Assembly (NCBI GenBank): GCA_904419295.1
Contig: CAJFRA010000002.1
Location: forward strand, 141,683 to 205,682
DNA from: Candidatus Pseudobutyricicoccus lothianensis
GTDB taxonomy: Bacteria > Bacillota > Clostridia > Oscillospirales > Butyricicoccaceae
Reading direction: 5' to 3'
DNA length: 64,000 nt
The translations under genes were made by a program, and so were the position numbers. Under the pieces are notes generated by a model. The model was not told the DNA's origin. It was given only the letters and a program-made list of their open reading frames with translations, and searched no databases. Below are positions 9,636 to 17,548 of this stretch, one piece after another; the first letter of the stretch is position 1; each line of letters opens with the position of its first letter.

Positions 9636-10676
9636 TCACCGCACTTCCAAGCTCTTGCCGCTAAAGGGCTTCACATAGCCCACCATGCGGGCGTCGCCGG
9701 TGAACGCCTCCAGCTGGGAGAGCAGCTCCGGCGCCTTGTGCTCCGGCAGCGCGATGAGCAGCCCCCCGGCAGTCTGGGGGTCTGCCAGCACGTCGCTGAC
9801 CTCCAGCGGCACGGTGTTGGCAATTTGGATCTGGTCTTGGATATAGCCCATATTGTTGTAGGCGCCGCTGGGGATGATCCCTTCCCGGGCCAATTCCAGT
9901 GCCTTTGGCACGATGGGCACCCGGCGGGAATCCAGCACGACGGTCATGCCGCTGCCTGCCGCCATCTCATAGGCATGGCCCAGCAGGCCAAAGCCGGTGA
10001 TGTCGGTGCAGGCGTGGGCCCCCACCCGGATCATGCAGTCCCTGGCATTGCGGTTGAGGGTGGTCATCAGTTCCACCATGCGGCGGTATTCCTCTTCGCT
10101 CAGCAGGTCCGCTTTGCTGGCAGTGGACAAAATGCCTGTGCCCAGCGCCTTGGTCAGCACCAGGGCATCGCCCACCTGGCAGCCCGCGTTGGTCAGCACG
10201 TCTTTCGGGTGGATGAACCCGGTGGCACACAGCCCGTATTTGGGCTCTTCATCTTCAATGGTGTGGCCGCCTGCGATGATGGCGCCCGCCTCCTGCACCT
10301 TGGAATAGCCGCCGGCCAAGATCTCGCCCATGACGCTGACCGGCAGACAGGTGGGAAAGCAGATCAGGTTCATGGCCGTGGTGGGCGTGGCGCCCATGGC
10401 GTAGATATCGCTGAGGGAATTGGTGGCGGCAATCTGCCCAAAAGTATAGGGGTCGTCCACCATGGGGGGAAAGAAATCCACCGTCTGCACGATGGCCAGA
10501 TCTTCCCGCACCCGATAAACGGCGGCGTCGTCGCTGGAATCGAAGCCTACCAGCAGGTTTTCATCGTGGAACTTGGGGAGCTTTGCAAGAACATCACTGA
10601 GGACACCCGGCCCTATCTTGGATGCTCACCCTCCGCTCTTGGTCAGCTCGGTCAGCCTGCGCTGCTCGCTCATCAT
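9636..10676 (-). CDS. selD: Selenide, water dikinase SelD, selenocysteine-containing
   Basis: SelD makes selenophosphate from selenide and ATP. The conventional frame starts at 10511, but the conserved N terminus continues upstream through one in-frame TGA (10628-10626). Read as Sec, residues 14-24 are SGG-U-ASKIGPG, so U17 and Lys20 fall exactly where E. coli SelD has Cys17 and Lys20. With the ATG at 10676, 8 nt after AAAGG, the protein is 346 residues, normal for SelD. The following FDSSDDAAVYR and glycine-rich ATP-binding segments are standard AIR-synthase-like features. Automated callers would truncate this gene by 55 residues. Confidence 0.93.
10590..10628 (-). promoter_or_regulatory. 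Recoded UGA codon and probable bacterial SECIS in selD
   Basis: The UGA is at 10628-10626. Downstream, a short helix AGGG/UCCU with a G-rich CCGGGUG loop can form within about 15-30 nt, the distance range expected of bacterial SECIS elements. The recoding is supported by protein conservation; the hairpin itself is only a plausible fold. Confidence 0.6.
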
Positions 10677-10811
10677 CCATCCCGCCTTTCGTTTCTCACT
10701 TACGCTGCCGCGATCCATGCTCCAGCGTTCTCATCTATCATATCGCATCAAGCTCTTGTTGGCAAGGGTCCATCCCCTGCAAAACAGAGCCCTGGAAAGG
10801 ATGGCATCATC

Positions 10812-11726
10812 ATGCATTTTAAACAACTGGAAGCCTTTGTAAACGTCATCAAGTTCAAAAGTTTTTCCAAAGCGGCGGAAGAGATCTACCTTTCCCAGCC
10901 CACCATCAGCGCCCACATCAGCGCATTGGAAAACGAATTTGGCACAAAACTCATCATCCGCTCCACCAAAGAAGTCTATCCCTCCAAAGCCGGCAAAGTC
11001 TTTTACGAGTACGCCAGCGAGATGCTGAAGATGCGGGACAAGGCGATCTTGTCGGTCAAAAGCTGTACCACGGACATCCGGGGCACGCTGGAGATCGCTG
11101 CTTCCACCGTCCCCTCCCAGTATCTGCTGCCTGAGCTGCTGCCCCGCATGGCCAAAGACCACCCCCACCTGTTCTTCTCCCTCAAGCAGTACGACAGCCG
11201 GGAAGTGGCCAACCACATCATCAACATGGATGCGGAGATCGGCATCGTGGGCACGGCCATGGAAAAAAACAAGTGCATCTTCGAGCCCTTTGCCGACGAT
11301 CAGCTGGTGGTGGTCACGCCCAATTCGGAAAAATTCCGGGCATTGGGCGGGGATTTCCCCTTGGACCTGCTGAAAAAGGAACCCTTTATCCTGCGGGAGT
11401 ACGGCTCCGGCACCCGGAAGGAGACCGAAGATTCCCTGACCCAGATGGGGGTGGACCCCAAGGCCCTCCATGTGATCGCCCAGATGGACAGCACCGAAAG
11501 CATCAAGCAGGCGGTGGCCAAGGGGCTGGGCATCTCCATCACCTCCCGCATCGCGGCAGAAGACTATGTGCGGTTCGGCATGCTGCTGGCCTTTGACCTG
11601 AAAAGTGAATACCTCAAGCGGAAGTTCTACTTTGTCTACCACAAGGACCGCCCCTTGTCCCCGGCGGCAGAGGCTTTTATGAAGTTTGCCAAAGAATACT
11701 TTTCGGAACATCCAGAACGGGCCTGA
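10812..11726 (+). CDS. LysR-family regulator, selenium-associated type
   Basis: This 304-residue LysR-type regulator has an N-terminal winged helix-turn-helix (MHFKQLEAFVNVIKFKSFSKAA, then LSQPTISAHISALE) and a periplasmic-binding-like effector domain from about residue 90. The ATG at 10812 begins the conserved LysR N terminus; the open frame runs much further upstream but is non-coding there. The gene is divergent from selD, and LysR proteins of this kind are common beside selenium genes in Firmicutes. It may sense a selenium or sulfur metabolite and control selD, csdB or yedE; this is inferred from position. Confidence 0.9.
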   Translation: MHFKQLEAFVNVIKFKSFSKAAEEIYLSQPTISAHISALENEFGTKLIIRSTKEVYPSKAGKVFYEYASEMLKMRDKAILSVKSCTTDIRGTLEIAASTVPSQYLLPELLPRMAKDHPHLFFSLKQYDSREVANHIINMDAEIGIVGTAMEKNKCIFEPFADDQLVVVTPNSEKFRALGGDFPLDLLKKEPFILREYGSGTRKETEDSLTQMGVDPKALHVIAQMDSTESIKQAVAKGLGISITSRIAAEDYVRFGMLLAFDLKSEYLKRKFYFVYHKDRPLSPAAEAFMKFAKEYFSEHPERA

Positions 11727-11786
11727 CGGGCAGCCCAAGCAGGCACGGGCTGCCTGGCAAAGGCGTTAAACCAACCGAATACAGAG

Positions 11787-11834
11787 CAAGCGGCCTGAGC
11801 CCTTCTTTTGGAAAGGTTCAAGCCGCTTGTTTTG
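11787..11834 (+). terminator. Probable terminator after the LysR gene
   Basis: Arms CAAGCGGC and GCCGCTTG are separated by a 27-nt loop and followed by TTTTG. The loop is long, so the call is moderate. Confidence 0.5.
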
Positions 11835-11902
11835 TGCCCGGAGCCATGGTGTGGCTTTGGTGTCCCCGACGTTCCGGGCCCACCGCTGGCTCCCCCTGCG
11901 AT

Positions 11903-12337
11903 TCATTGGCACGGGAGCAGGCCGGCCAGCGCTTGCCGGAAGGCTGCATCCTGCTGCGCCGTCCTCTTGCCGGGGCCCTGGGTGCGCCTGCCGGCCCGGC
12001 GCACTTTTTGGCCCACGTAGCGCTCAAACAACAGCTGGTCCATGTTTTGCCCCGTGAAGACCAGCCCGTTTTGGCTCAGCGCCCGGCAGCCCTTTCCCAG
12101 GGCCAGGGCCGCCACGCCGAAATCCTGGGTCACCACGATGTCGCCCGGCTCCATTTCGTTGGCCAGGCGCAGGTCAGCGCTGTCCCTCCCTTTGTCCACA
12201 GTGATCACCTGGCTGTATCCATCCTGTATCCGGTGGCTGGTATCGGTGACCATCAGGACGGGGATGCCCCGCTGCCGCGCCATCTCCACCACGATGCCCT
12301 TGACCGGGCAGGCGTCTGCATCCACTAAGATCCGCAT
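11903..12337 (-). CDS. YaiI/YqxD family protein (DUF188)
   Basis: This 144-residue protein belongs to the UPF0178/DUF188 family (YaiI, YqxD), with a PIN-like fold suggesting nuclease or nucleotide binding but no settled function. The N terminus MRILVDADACPVK carries the hallmark Asp residues; HRIQDGYSQVITVDKGRDSADLRLAN and the TQDFGVAALAL segment are family-typical. The start at 12337 was chosen over 12376 because GAGGAGGGAGCC precedes it and the family begins at this Met. It is a single gene following mrp on the same strand, with an inverted repeat between them. Confidence 0.85.
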   Translation of the reverse strand: MRILVDADACPVKGIVVEMARQRGIPVLMVTDTSHRIQDGYSQVITVDKGRDSADLRLANEMEPGDIVVTQDFGVAALALGKGCRALSQNGLVFTGQNMDQLLFERYVGQKVRRAGRRTQGPGKRTAQQDAAFRQALAGLLPCQ

Positions 12338-12374
12338 AGGCTCCCTCCTCTTTCTTCCGAGTGGCGCCAGGCAC

Positions 12375-12408
12375 AAATACCCTCCAGCCCGCAGGCCGGA
12401 GGGTATTT
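12375..12408. terminator. Inverted repeat after mrp, likely terminator
   Basis: The 11-bp stem AAATACCCTCC/GGAGGGTATTT closes a 12-nt loop. Only short T runs flank it, but it lies directly after the mrp coding region. Confidence 0.6.
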
Positions 12409-12439
12409 GCCAAAGTGCCGCGCTTTCAAAAGCTGCGTC

Positions 12440-13303
12440 CTATTCTTCCTCTTCTTCCATCTCCAGGTCCCAGTTGTGGAAATTTTCCACCACTTTGACC
12501 GCCTCATCCAGCCAGTCGCCCTGGAATTCCCCGATCTTGCCTGCGTCGCACAGGGCAGCCAGCTTGGGGTCGATGGGCATTTGGGCCAGCAAAGACAGAT
12601 CCTGCTCTGCCACGGCCTGGGCGGTCTTGCCCTCGCCGTACAGCATGATCTTTTTGCCGCAGTCGGGGCACTCCACATAGCTCATGTTTTCCACCACGCC
12701 GATGACCGGCACATCCATCAGCTGGGCCATTTTCACTGCCTTGCCCACGATCATGGAGACCAGGTCTTGGGGGGATGTGACGATGACGATGCCATCCAGG
12801 GGCAGCGACTGGTAAACGGTCAACGGCACATCGCCGGTGCCCGGCGGCATGTCCACGAACATATAGTCCACGTCTTGCCAGATCACATCGGTCCAAAACT
12901 GCTTGACAGTGGTAGCGATCACGGGCCCGCGCCAGACCACAGGGTCTGTCTCATGTTCCAGCAGCAAGTTGATGGACATGATATCCACACCGCTCTCGGT
13001 CTTTACGGGCAAAATGCCCTGGCCGTTGCCTTTGGCCTTTTCGTGTACACCGAAGATCTTGGGAATGGACGGCCCTGTGATATCCGCATCCAGGATGGCG
13101 GTGTGGTAGCCTTTGCGCTGCAGGGAGACGGCCAGCAGCGATGTGACCAGGCTCTTGCCCACGCCGCCTTTGCCGCTGACCACGCCGATCACGCGGTTGA
13201 TGCTGCTCATGGGGTGGGGTCTTTCCATCATATTCTGGGGCGCGCTGCGCTGGGCACAGCTCTGCCCGCAGGTCTCACAATTGTGCGTGCACGCTTCACT
13301 CAT
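12440..13303 (-). CDS. mrp: Mrp/NBP35 family Fe-S carrier ATPase
   Basis: This 287-residue protein is a ParA-like P-loop ATPase of the Mrp/ApbC group, which assembles or carries iron-sulfur clusters. The P-loop GKGGVGKS is at residues 44-51, switch-region motifs VDMPPGTGD follow, and a CPDC motif that could bridge a cluster between subunits is in YVECPDCGKK. The N terminus has a cysteine-rich extension (CTHNCETCGQSC) as in NBP35-like proteins. GGAGG precedes the ATG. The C terminus is strongly acidic (EMEEEEE). It is a single gene. Confidence 0.92.
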   Translation of the reverse strand: MSEACTHNCETCGQSCAQRSAPQNMMERPHPMSSINRVIGVVSGKGGVGKSLVTSLLAVSLQRKGYHTAILDADITGPSIPKIFGVHEKAKGNGQGILPVKTESGVDIMSINLLLEHETDPVVWRGPVIATTVKQFWTDVIWQDVDYMFVDMPPGTGDVPLTVYQSLPLDGIVIVTSPQDLVSMIVGKAVKMAQLMDVPVIGVVENMSYVECPDCGKKIMLYGEGKTAQAVAEQDLSLLAQMPIDPKLAALCDAGKIGEFQGDWLDEAVKVVENFHNWDLEMEEEEE

Positions 13304-13406
13304 GGAATGTGTGCCTCCTCTACCTTATTCGATCCAATCGTCAAAATGGGCGGCCCGGCCGGAACGGCCTGGGCCTGTCTCCATTATACGATGTTTCAGC
13401 CTGTTG

Positions 13407-14015
13407 TCAATTGCCCCGCTTTCTGGCTGCGGCCAGCAGCCCTTCCTTGTTGGGCCGCGCTTTCAGCAAAAAGGCGGCCCAGGGCCCGGGGTCTTCGGCT
13501 GTTTTTTGCCGCTGCTCCTCCAGCCGGGCCAGGTACCAGGCGATCTTCTCTCTGACCTCCCTTTTCCACTCCTGCCCTGCCGCGCGCCGCACGATGGCCG
13601 TCAGCTCATACATGGGCAGGCCGATGGCATGGGTCTCCACATGGACGGCGCCGCAGGCCTGGCCCACCGCGTGGCACAGGGCGGCGTCGGCCGGCGATGG
13701 GACCTCTTTGGCCATGGCGTGGGCCGCCAAGATCGCCTGCTGGGCCTGCCGCATCTTGACCTGCCCCCGGGCCCAAGCCCAGCAGGTCTCGATGGCCTGC
13801 CGGGGCCGGCTGTCTTCGTACCGTTCCTCCAGCTGCCGGCAGGGCTCCCAGGCGCAATCCAGCGCCCAGGCGGCCACTGTCCGGTGGTCCTGCTCCCCGA
13901 TGGCTTCCAGCAGCGGCTGCAGGCACAGGCTGTCCCGCCGGAAGAGGATCTGGTTGTTTTTCCGGCGCCGCAGCTCCACATCGGCCCACAAAATGTCTGC
14001 CTGTTCCTTGTCCAC
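13407..14015 (-). CDS. Imm-5-like (putative immunity) domain protein
   Basis: A 202-residue soluble alpha-helical protein. The pattern WALDCAW...RPRQAIETCWAWARGQVKMRQAQQAILAAHAMAKE...AVGQACGAVHVETHA resembles the family annotated as putative immunity protein Imm-5, found in many bacteria as single genes and in polymorphic-toxin loci. No toxin gene is nearby, so an immunity role is not shown. The start is a GTG at 14015 after GGGGGAAAGG. The gene is alone between mrp and uppP. Confidence 0.6.
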   Translation of the reverse strand: MDKEQADILWADVELRRRKNNQILFRRDSLCLQPLLEAIGEQDHRTVAAWALDCAWEPCRQLEERYEDSRPRQAIETCWAWARGQVKMRQAQQAILAAHAMAKEVPSPADAALCHAVGQACGAVHVETHAIGLPMYELTAIVRRAAGQEWKREVREKIAWYLARLEEQRQKTAEDPGPWAAFLLKARPNKEGLLAAARKRGN

Positions 14016-14139
14016 ACGCCTTTCCCCCTTTTTAAAAAATCCATAAAATCTGCCGGTGTTTTGGAAAAACCGGTTCTTTTTTCGCTACGCTTATGCTACA
14101 ATAGCACAGGAGATTTTGCAACTGGAATAGGAGAAGTCT

Positions 14140-14958
14140 ATGAATATCGTACTTGAATTGCTCAAATCCGTCTTATTTGGCATCGTCCAGGGCATCACCG
14201 AATGGCTGCCCATCAGCAGCACGGGCCATATGATCTTGCTGGATGAGCTGGTGCACCTCAACTGCACCCCGGCCTTTTGGAATACATTCTTAGTGGTCAT
14301 CCAGCTGGGCTCCATCCTGGCGGTGGTGGTGCTCTATTTCCACCGGCTCAACCCCTTCTCCCCCAAGAAGGACCGGAATGAAAAGATCGACACCATCTCT
14401 CTATGGCTCAAGATCGCGGTGGCCGCTATCCCCGCCGGCATCTTGGGCATCTTGTTTGACGAAGCAGTGGAACGCATCAGCACCCCTACGGTGGTGGCTG
14501 CGGCCCTCATCGTCTACGGCGTGGCCTTTCTGGTGCTGGAGAGCCGCCATGCCCGCCCGCGCATCGATTCCATGGACCACCTGAACTACAAGACCGCCTT
14601 TTTCATCGGCGTATTCCAGTGTTTGTCCCTGGTGCCCGGCACTTCCCGCTCCGGCTCCACCATTCTGGGCGCATCCATCCTGGGCTGCTCCCGCAAAGTG
14701 GCCTCGGAATTTTCCTTCTTCCTGGCCATCCCCGTCATGCTGGGCGCCAGCTTCCTGCGGCTGCTCAAAGCGGGGTTCGCCTTTTCCGGCGCCGAATGGG
14801 CCGTGCTGCTCACCGGCGCGGCGGTGGCTTTCCTGGTGTCCCTGTTTGCCATCCGGTTTTTGCTCAGCTACATCCGCAAACACGATTTCAAAGCCTTTGG
14901 CTGGTACCGCATCGTGCTGGGCCTGCTGGTGCTGGGCTATTTCTTCCTGCTGAAATAA
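14140..14958 (+). CDS. uppP: Undecaprenyl-diphosphatase UppP (BacA)
   Basis: UppP dephosphorylates undecaprenyl pyrophosphate at the membrane, recycling the lipid carrier for peptidoglycan; overproduction gives bacitracin resistance. The 272-residue length is typical. The first motif GITEWLPISSTGH is at residues 18-30 (Glu21, Ser26, Ser27, His30) and the second, PGTSRSGSTI, follows near residue 167. About seven hydrophobic helices are seen. An AGGAG site precedes the ATG. A strong terminator follows immediately, so it is monocistronic. Confidence 0.96.
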   Translation: MNIVLELLKSVLFGIVQGITEWLPISSTGHMILLDELVHLNCTPAFWNTFLVVIQLGSILAVVVLYFHRLNPFSPKKDRNEKIDTISLWLKIAVAAIPAGILGILFDEAVERISTPTVVAAALIVYGVAFLVLESRHARPRIDSMDHLNYKTAFFIGVFQCLSLVPGTSRSGSTILGASILGCSRKVASEFSFFLAIPVMLGASFLRLLKAGFAFSGAEWAVLLTGAAVAFLVSLFAIRFLLSYIRKHDFKAFGWYRIVLGLLVLGYFFLLK

Positions 14959-14972
14959 CATTCCCCCTGGGC

Positions 14973-15006
14973 AAGCCTGCCGCCTGTAGCCGCGGCAGGC
15001 TTTTTT
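14973..15006 (+). terminator. Terminator after uppP
   Basis: The 10-bp GC-rich stem AAGCCTGCCG/CGGCAGGCTT is followed by a run of six T. Confidence 0.9.
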
Positions 15007-15015
15007 CGTTGCCTC

Positions 15016-15045
15016 TGTGCACACCTGGCAGAAGTGTGTTATAAT
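15016..15045 (+). promoter_or_regulatory. Promoter of the yccF-thpR-nudix-sirtuin cluster
   Basis: TATAAT at 15040-15045 with a poor -35 (TGTGCA, 18-bp spacer), 75 bp before yccF. Confidence 0.5.
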
Positions 15046-15120
15046 AGAGCCTGCCCCAAGATAGGCGTGCCATGGCCGCCCGTCCTGGGGACGATCTAGA
15101 AACAGTGGGAGGCGAGGGCA

Positions 15121-15480
15121 ATGGGCTGCCTGGGGAACATCCTTTGGTTTTTGCTGGGCGGCATGTGGCAGGGCCTGGCCTGGTGCCTGGCCGGCGCCCT
15201 TTGGTGCATCACGGTGGTGGGCATCCCCATCGGGCTCCAATGCTTCAAATTTGCCGGGCTCTCCTTTTTCCCCTTTGGCAAAGAAGTGGTCTATGGCGGC
15301 GGCGCCGCTTCTCTGCTGCTCAACCTAGTGTGGCTGTTGGTCAGCGGCATCCCCCTGGCCTTGGCAGCCGCCCTCAACGGCCTGCTTTTGTGCGTCACCG
15401 TCCTGGGCATCCCCTTCGGGCTGCAGTGCTTCAAACTGGCCAAGCTGGCTCTGATGCCCTTCGGCGCCTCTGTGCGCTAG
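15121..15480 (+). CDS. yccF: YccF family inner-membrane protein
   Basis: This 119-residue protein has two duplicated membrane hairpins with the repeated motif GIPIGLQCFKFAGLSFFPFG and GIPFGLQCFKLAKLALMPFG, diagnostic of the YccF domain family (DUF307). The molecular function is unknown; it is an integral membrane protein. GGGAGG precedes the ATG. It is first in a same-strand cluster with thpR (14 nt gap), a nudix hydrolase (24 nt) and a sirtuin (33 nt). Confidence 0.9.
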   Translation: MGCLGNILWFLLGGMWQGLAWCLAGALWCITVVGIPIGLQCFKFAGLSFFPFGKEVVYGGGAASLLLNLVWLLVSGIPLALAAALNGLLLCVTVLGIPFGLQCFKLAKLALMPFGASVR

Positions 15481-15494
15481 CAAAGGAGGTCACC

Positions 15495-16028
15495 ATGCGT
15501 TTGTTCATCGCCATCGGGCCGGATGATCCGGTGAAAGATCTGTTGTGCCGCGCCCAGCGGCAGCTGAAGCGGCAGGCACTGGGCGGCCGTTTTTCCAGGC
15601 GGGAAAGCCTGCATTTGACCTTGGCTTTTCTGGGCGAGGCGCCGGATATCCGCCGGGCGGCGATCGCGCTGGATCAGATCCAGGCCGCCCCTTTTTCTCT
15701 GGCTGTCCAGGGGCTGGGCTATTTCCCATCTGCCGAAGGGCAGACCTGGTGGATGGGCACGGCCCCCTGCCCCCCTTTGGCGGCCCTGCACCGCCAGTTG
15801 TGCCGCCAGCTGCGGGCCCAAGGCTTTTCGCTGGAAGACCGGCCTTTCCGCCCTCACTTGACTTTGGGGCGGGGCATCCGCCTGCCGGCCGGCTTCGACA
15901 GCCAGGCCCTGGCCCGGCAGTTGGGCGGCGCTGTGCAGCGGGTGGCCTGCATCCGCCTGATGGAGTCCACCCGCCGGCAGGGCTTGCTTTGTTACGAAGA
16001 GCGGTATCGCCGGCCGCTTTGTCCATAA
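15495..16028 (+). CDS. thpR: RNA 2',3'-cyclic phosphodiesterase ThpR (LigT)
   Basis: This 177-residue 2H-phosphoesterase has the two catalytic HxTx motifs at His40-Thr42 (HLTLAF) and His121-Thr123 (HLTLGR). Members hydrolyse 2',3'-cyclic phosphate ends of RNA. The start at 15495 follows AAAGGAGG. It sits in the yccF cluster, which mixes nucleic-acid end repair (ThpR, nudix) with a deacetylase; no pathway is evident. Confidence 0.9.
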   Translation: MRLFIAIGPDDPVKDLLCRAQRQLKRQALGGRFSRRESLHLTLAFLGEAPDIRRAAIALDQIQAAPFSLAVQGLGYFPSAEGQTWWMGTAPCPPLAALHRQLCRQLRAQGFSLEDRPFRPHLTLGRGIRLPAGFDSQALARQLGGAVQRVACIRLMESTRRQGLLCYEERYRRPLCP

Positions 16029-16052
16029 TTTACTCAGAAAGAGGATGAATCC

Positions 16053-16442
16053 ATGCTGCATGTAGCCGCGGTGATCCTGCGCCGCGATGAAAAAGTGCTG
16101 ATCTGCCGCCGGGGCCCCGGGGGCAGCTGCGGCAATCTGTGGGAGTTTCCCGGCGGGAAAGTGGAGCCCGGGGAAAGCCCGGCGGACTGCGCCCGGCGGG
16201 AATGCCGGGAGGAGCTGGGCGTTGAGGTGGAGCTGGGCCCACTGTATGAGCAGACCACCTACGCCTACCCGGAAAAACAGATCGCCTTTACGTTTTACAC
16301 CGGCCGCATCTGCCAGGGCGACCCCTGCATGCGGGTGCACACCGGCCTGTGCTGGGCTGGGCCGGAAGAATTGAACGGGTTTGACTTTTGCCCGGCAGAC
16401 CAAGACTTGGTGCGCCGGTTGGCCAGGGAATTGGCCCAATGA
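16053..16442 (+). CDS. Nudix hydrolase, MutT type
   Basis: This 129-residue enzyme carries the full Nudix box from Gly35 to Val57 (GKVEPGESPADCARRECREE with the following LGV). The arrangement WEFPGGKVEPGE and the compact length fit the (deoxy)nucleoside triphosphate pyrophosphohydrolase MutT group that cleans 8-oxo-dGTP from the pool, though substrate assignment from sequence is uncertain. AAAGAGGA precedes the ATG. It is followed after 33 nt by the sirtuin gene. Confidence 0.88.
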   Translation: MLHVAAVILRRDEKVLICRRGPGGSCGNLWEFPGGKVEPGESPADCARRECREELGVEVELGPLYEQTTYAYPEKQIAFTFYTGRICQGDPCMRVHTGLCWAGPEELNGFDFCPADQDLVRRLARELAQ

Positions 16443-16475
16443 GGCGCCCATGGCAAAAGAGGAGGGAACAGAGCA

Positions 16476-17198
16476 ATGGAACAGATCCAACAACTGCAGC
16501 AATGGGTGGATGAGAGCGGTTATATCGTGTTTTTCGGCGGCGCCGGCGTTTCTACCGAGAGCGGCATCCCCGATTTTCGCAGCACAGACGGCCTCTACCA
16601 CATGAAGTACCACTACCCGCCGGAAACCATCATCAGCCACAGCTTTTTTGAAAAAGCCCCCGAGGAATTTTACCGCTTTTACCGGGACAAGATGCTGTGG
16701 CCCGACGCCCAGCCCAACGACGCCCACTACAAGCTGGCGGAGCTGGAGCAGGCGGGCAAACTCAAGGCAGTGGTGACCCAGAACATCGACGGCCTGCACC
16801 AGCTGGCCGGCAGCCGGGAGGTCATCGAGCTCCACGGCACCGTACACCGGAACATCTGTCAAAAATGTGGCCGGGTCTATGGTATGATCGACATCCTCAA
16901 CAGCCAGGGCGTGCCCCGCTGCTTTAGCTGCGGCGGCGTCATCAAGCCGGATGTGGTGCTGTATGAAGAGGCGCTGGATACCGGCAAGCTCCAACAGGCC
17001 GTGGAGCACATCAGCCAGGCCGACTTGCTGATCGTGGCCGGCACCTCTTTGGTGGTCTACCCAGCCGCCGGTCTGCTGGATTATTTCCAGGGCCGCCACC
17101 TGGTGCTGATCAACAAGACGGAAACAGCCAAAGACAGCCGGGCCGACCTGGTGATCCGTGACAGCATTGGCAAAGTGATGCGGCAGCTGCGGGCCTGA
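16476..17198 (+). CDS. cobB: NAD-dependent protein deacylase, sirtuin CobB
   Basis: This 240-residue sirtuin removes acyl groups from lysines using NAD. GGAGVSTESGIPDFRS at residues 21-36 binds NAD, TQNIDGLH at 101-108 is the second NAD motif, His120 is the catalytic base, and the zinc is held by Cys128, Cys131, Cys149 and Cys152. The length and motif spacing are those of small class-U/III bacterial sirtuins. GGAGGG precedes the ATG. It is the last gene of the cluster, ending 7 nt before the promoter that drives the T-box leader. Confidence 0.95.
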   Translation: MEQIQQLQQWVDESGYIVFFGGAGVSTESGIPDFRSTDGLYHMKYHYPPETIISHSFFEKAPEEFYRFYRDKMLWPDAQPNDAHYKLAELEQAGKLKAVVTQNIDGLHQLAGSREVIELHGTVHRNICQKCGRVYGMIDILNSQGVPRCFSCGGVIKPDVVLYEEALDTGKLQQAVEHISQADLLIVAGTSLVVYPAAGLLDYFQGRHLVLINKTETAKDSRADLVIRDSIGKVMRQLRA

Positions 17199-17205
17199 TG
17201 CCCTC

Positions 17206-17234
17206 TTGACAAGCTGCAAAAAGCGTGCTATCGT
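17206..17234 (+). promoter_or_regulatory. Promoter of the T-box transcript
   Basis: TTGACA at 17206-17211 and TATCGT at 17229-17234 with a 17-bp spacer, just after the sirtuin stop codon. Confidence 0.7.
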
Positions 17235-17240
17235 ATTGAG

Positions 17241-17497
17241 CATCATAAAACCGAAAAAGACGTTGACAGAGACAGTATACTTGGTCCAAAAGGCACAGCG
17301 AGCCGGGGAGAGTGGGAGCCCGGTGCGAGTCAGGCCAAGCGGAACATCCCTCTGGAGTTGCCAGCTGAAAGGGGATCCCCCAGTAAGCGGAGCCGGTATC
17401 CCGCCGTTATCCGGGGCGCATATGATGGTATGTTGTAATGGGTGGTATAACGAAAGCGCAAGCCTTCGTCCTGTTATTGCAGGGCGGAGGCTTTTTT
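17241..17497 (+). promoter_or_regulatory. T-box riboswitch, predicted isoleucine-specific
   Basis: This leader has stem I signatures (AGCGAGCCGGGG, then GGAGUUGCCAGCUGAAA), a specifier loop GAAC-AUC-CCUC with AUC at 17346-17348, the T-box core UGGGUGGUA at 17439-17447 and a terminator GCCUUCGUCCUG...CAGGGCGGAGGC with a T run ending at 17497. The UGGU bulge would pair with an ACCA tRNA end, consistent with tRNA-Ile. Uncharged tRNA-Ile should stabilise the antiterminator. The downstream gene is not ileS or an obvious Ile biosynthetic gene. Codon choice by eye is less certain than the T-box call. Confidence 0.88.
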
Positions 17498-17548
17498 GTT
17501 TCCCTCTGATTACAAACTACCGCCAACTTGGAATTGGAGGAAGCAAAT

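Noticed and set aside
9432..10811. Upstream extension of the LysR frame
   Set aside because: It crosses selD in antisense; the LysR HTH begins at the Met at 10812.
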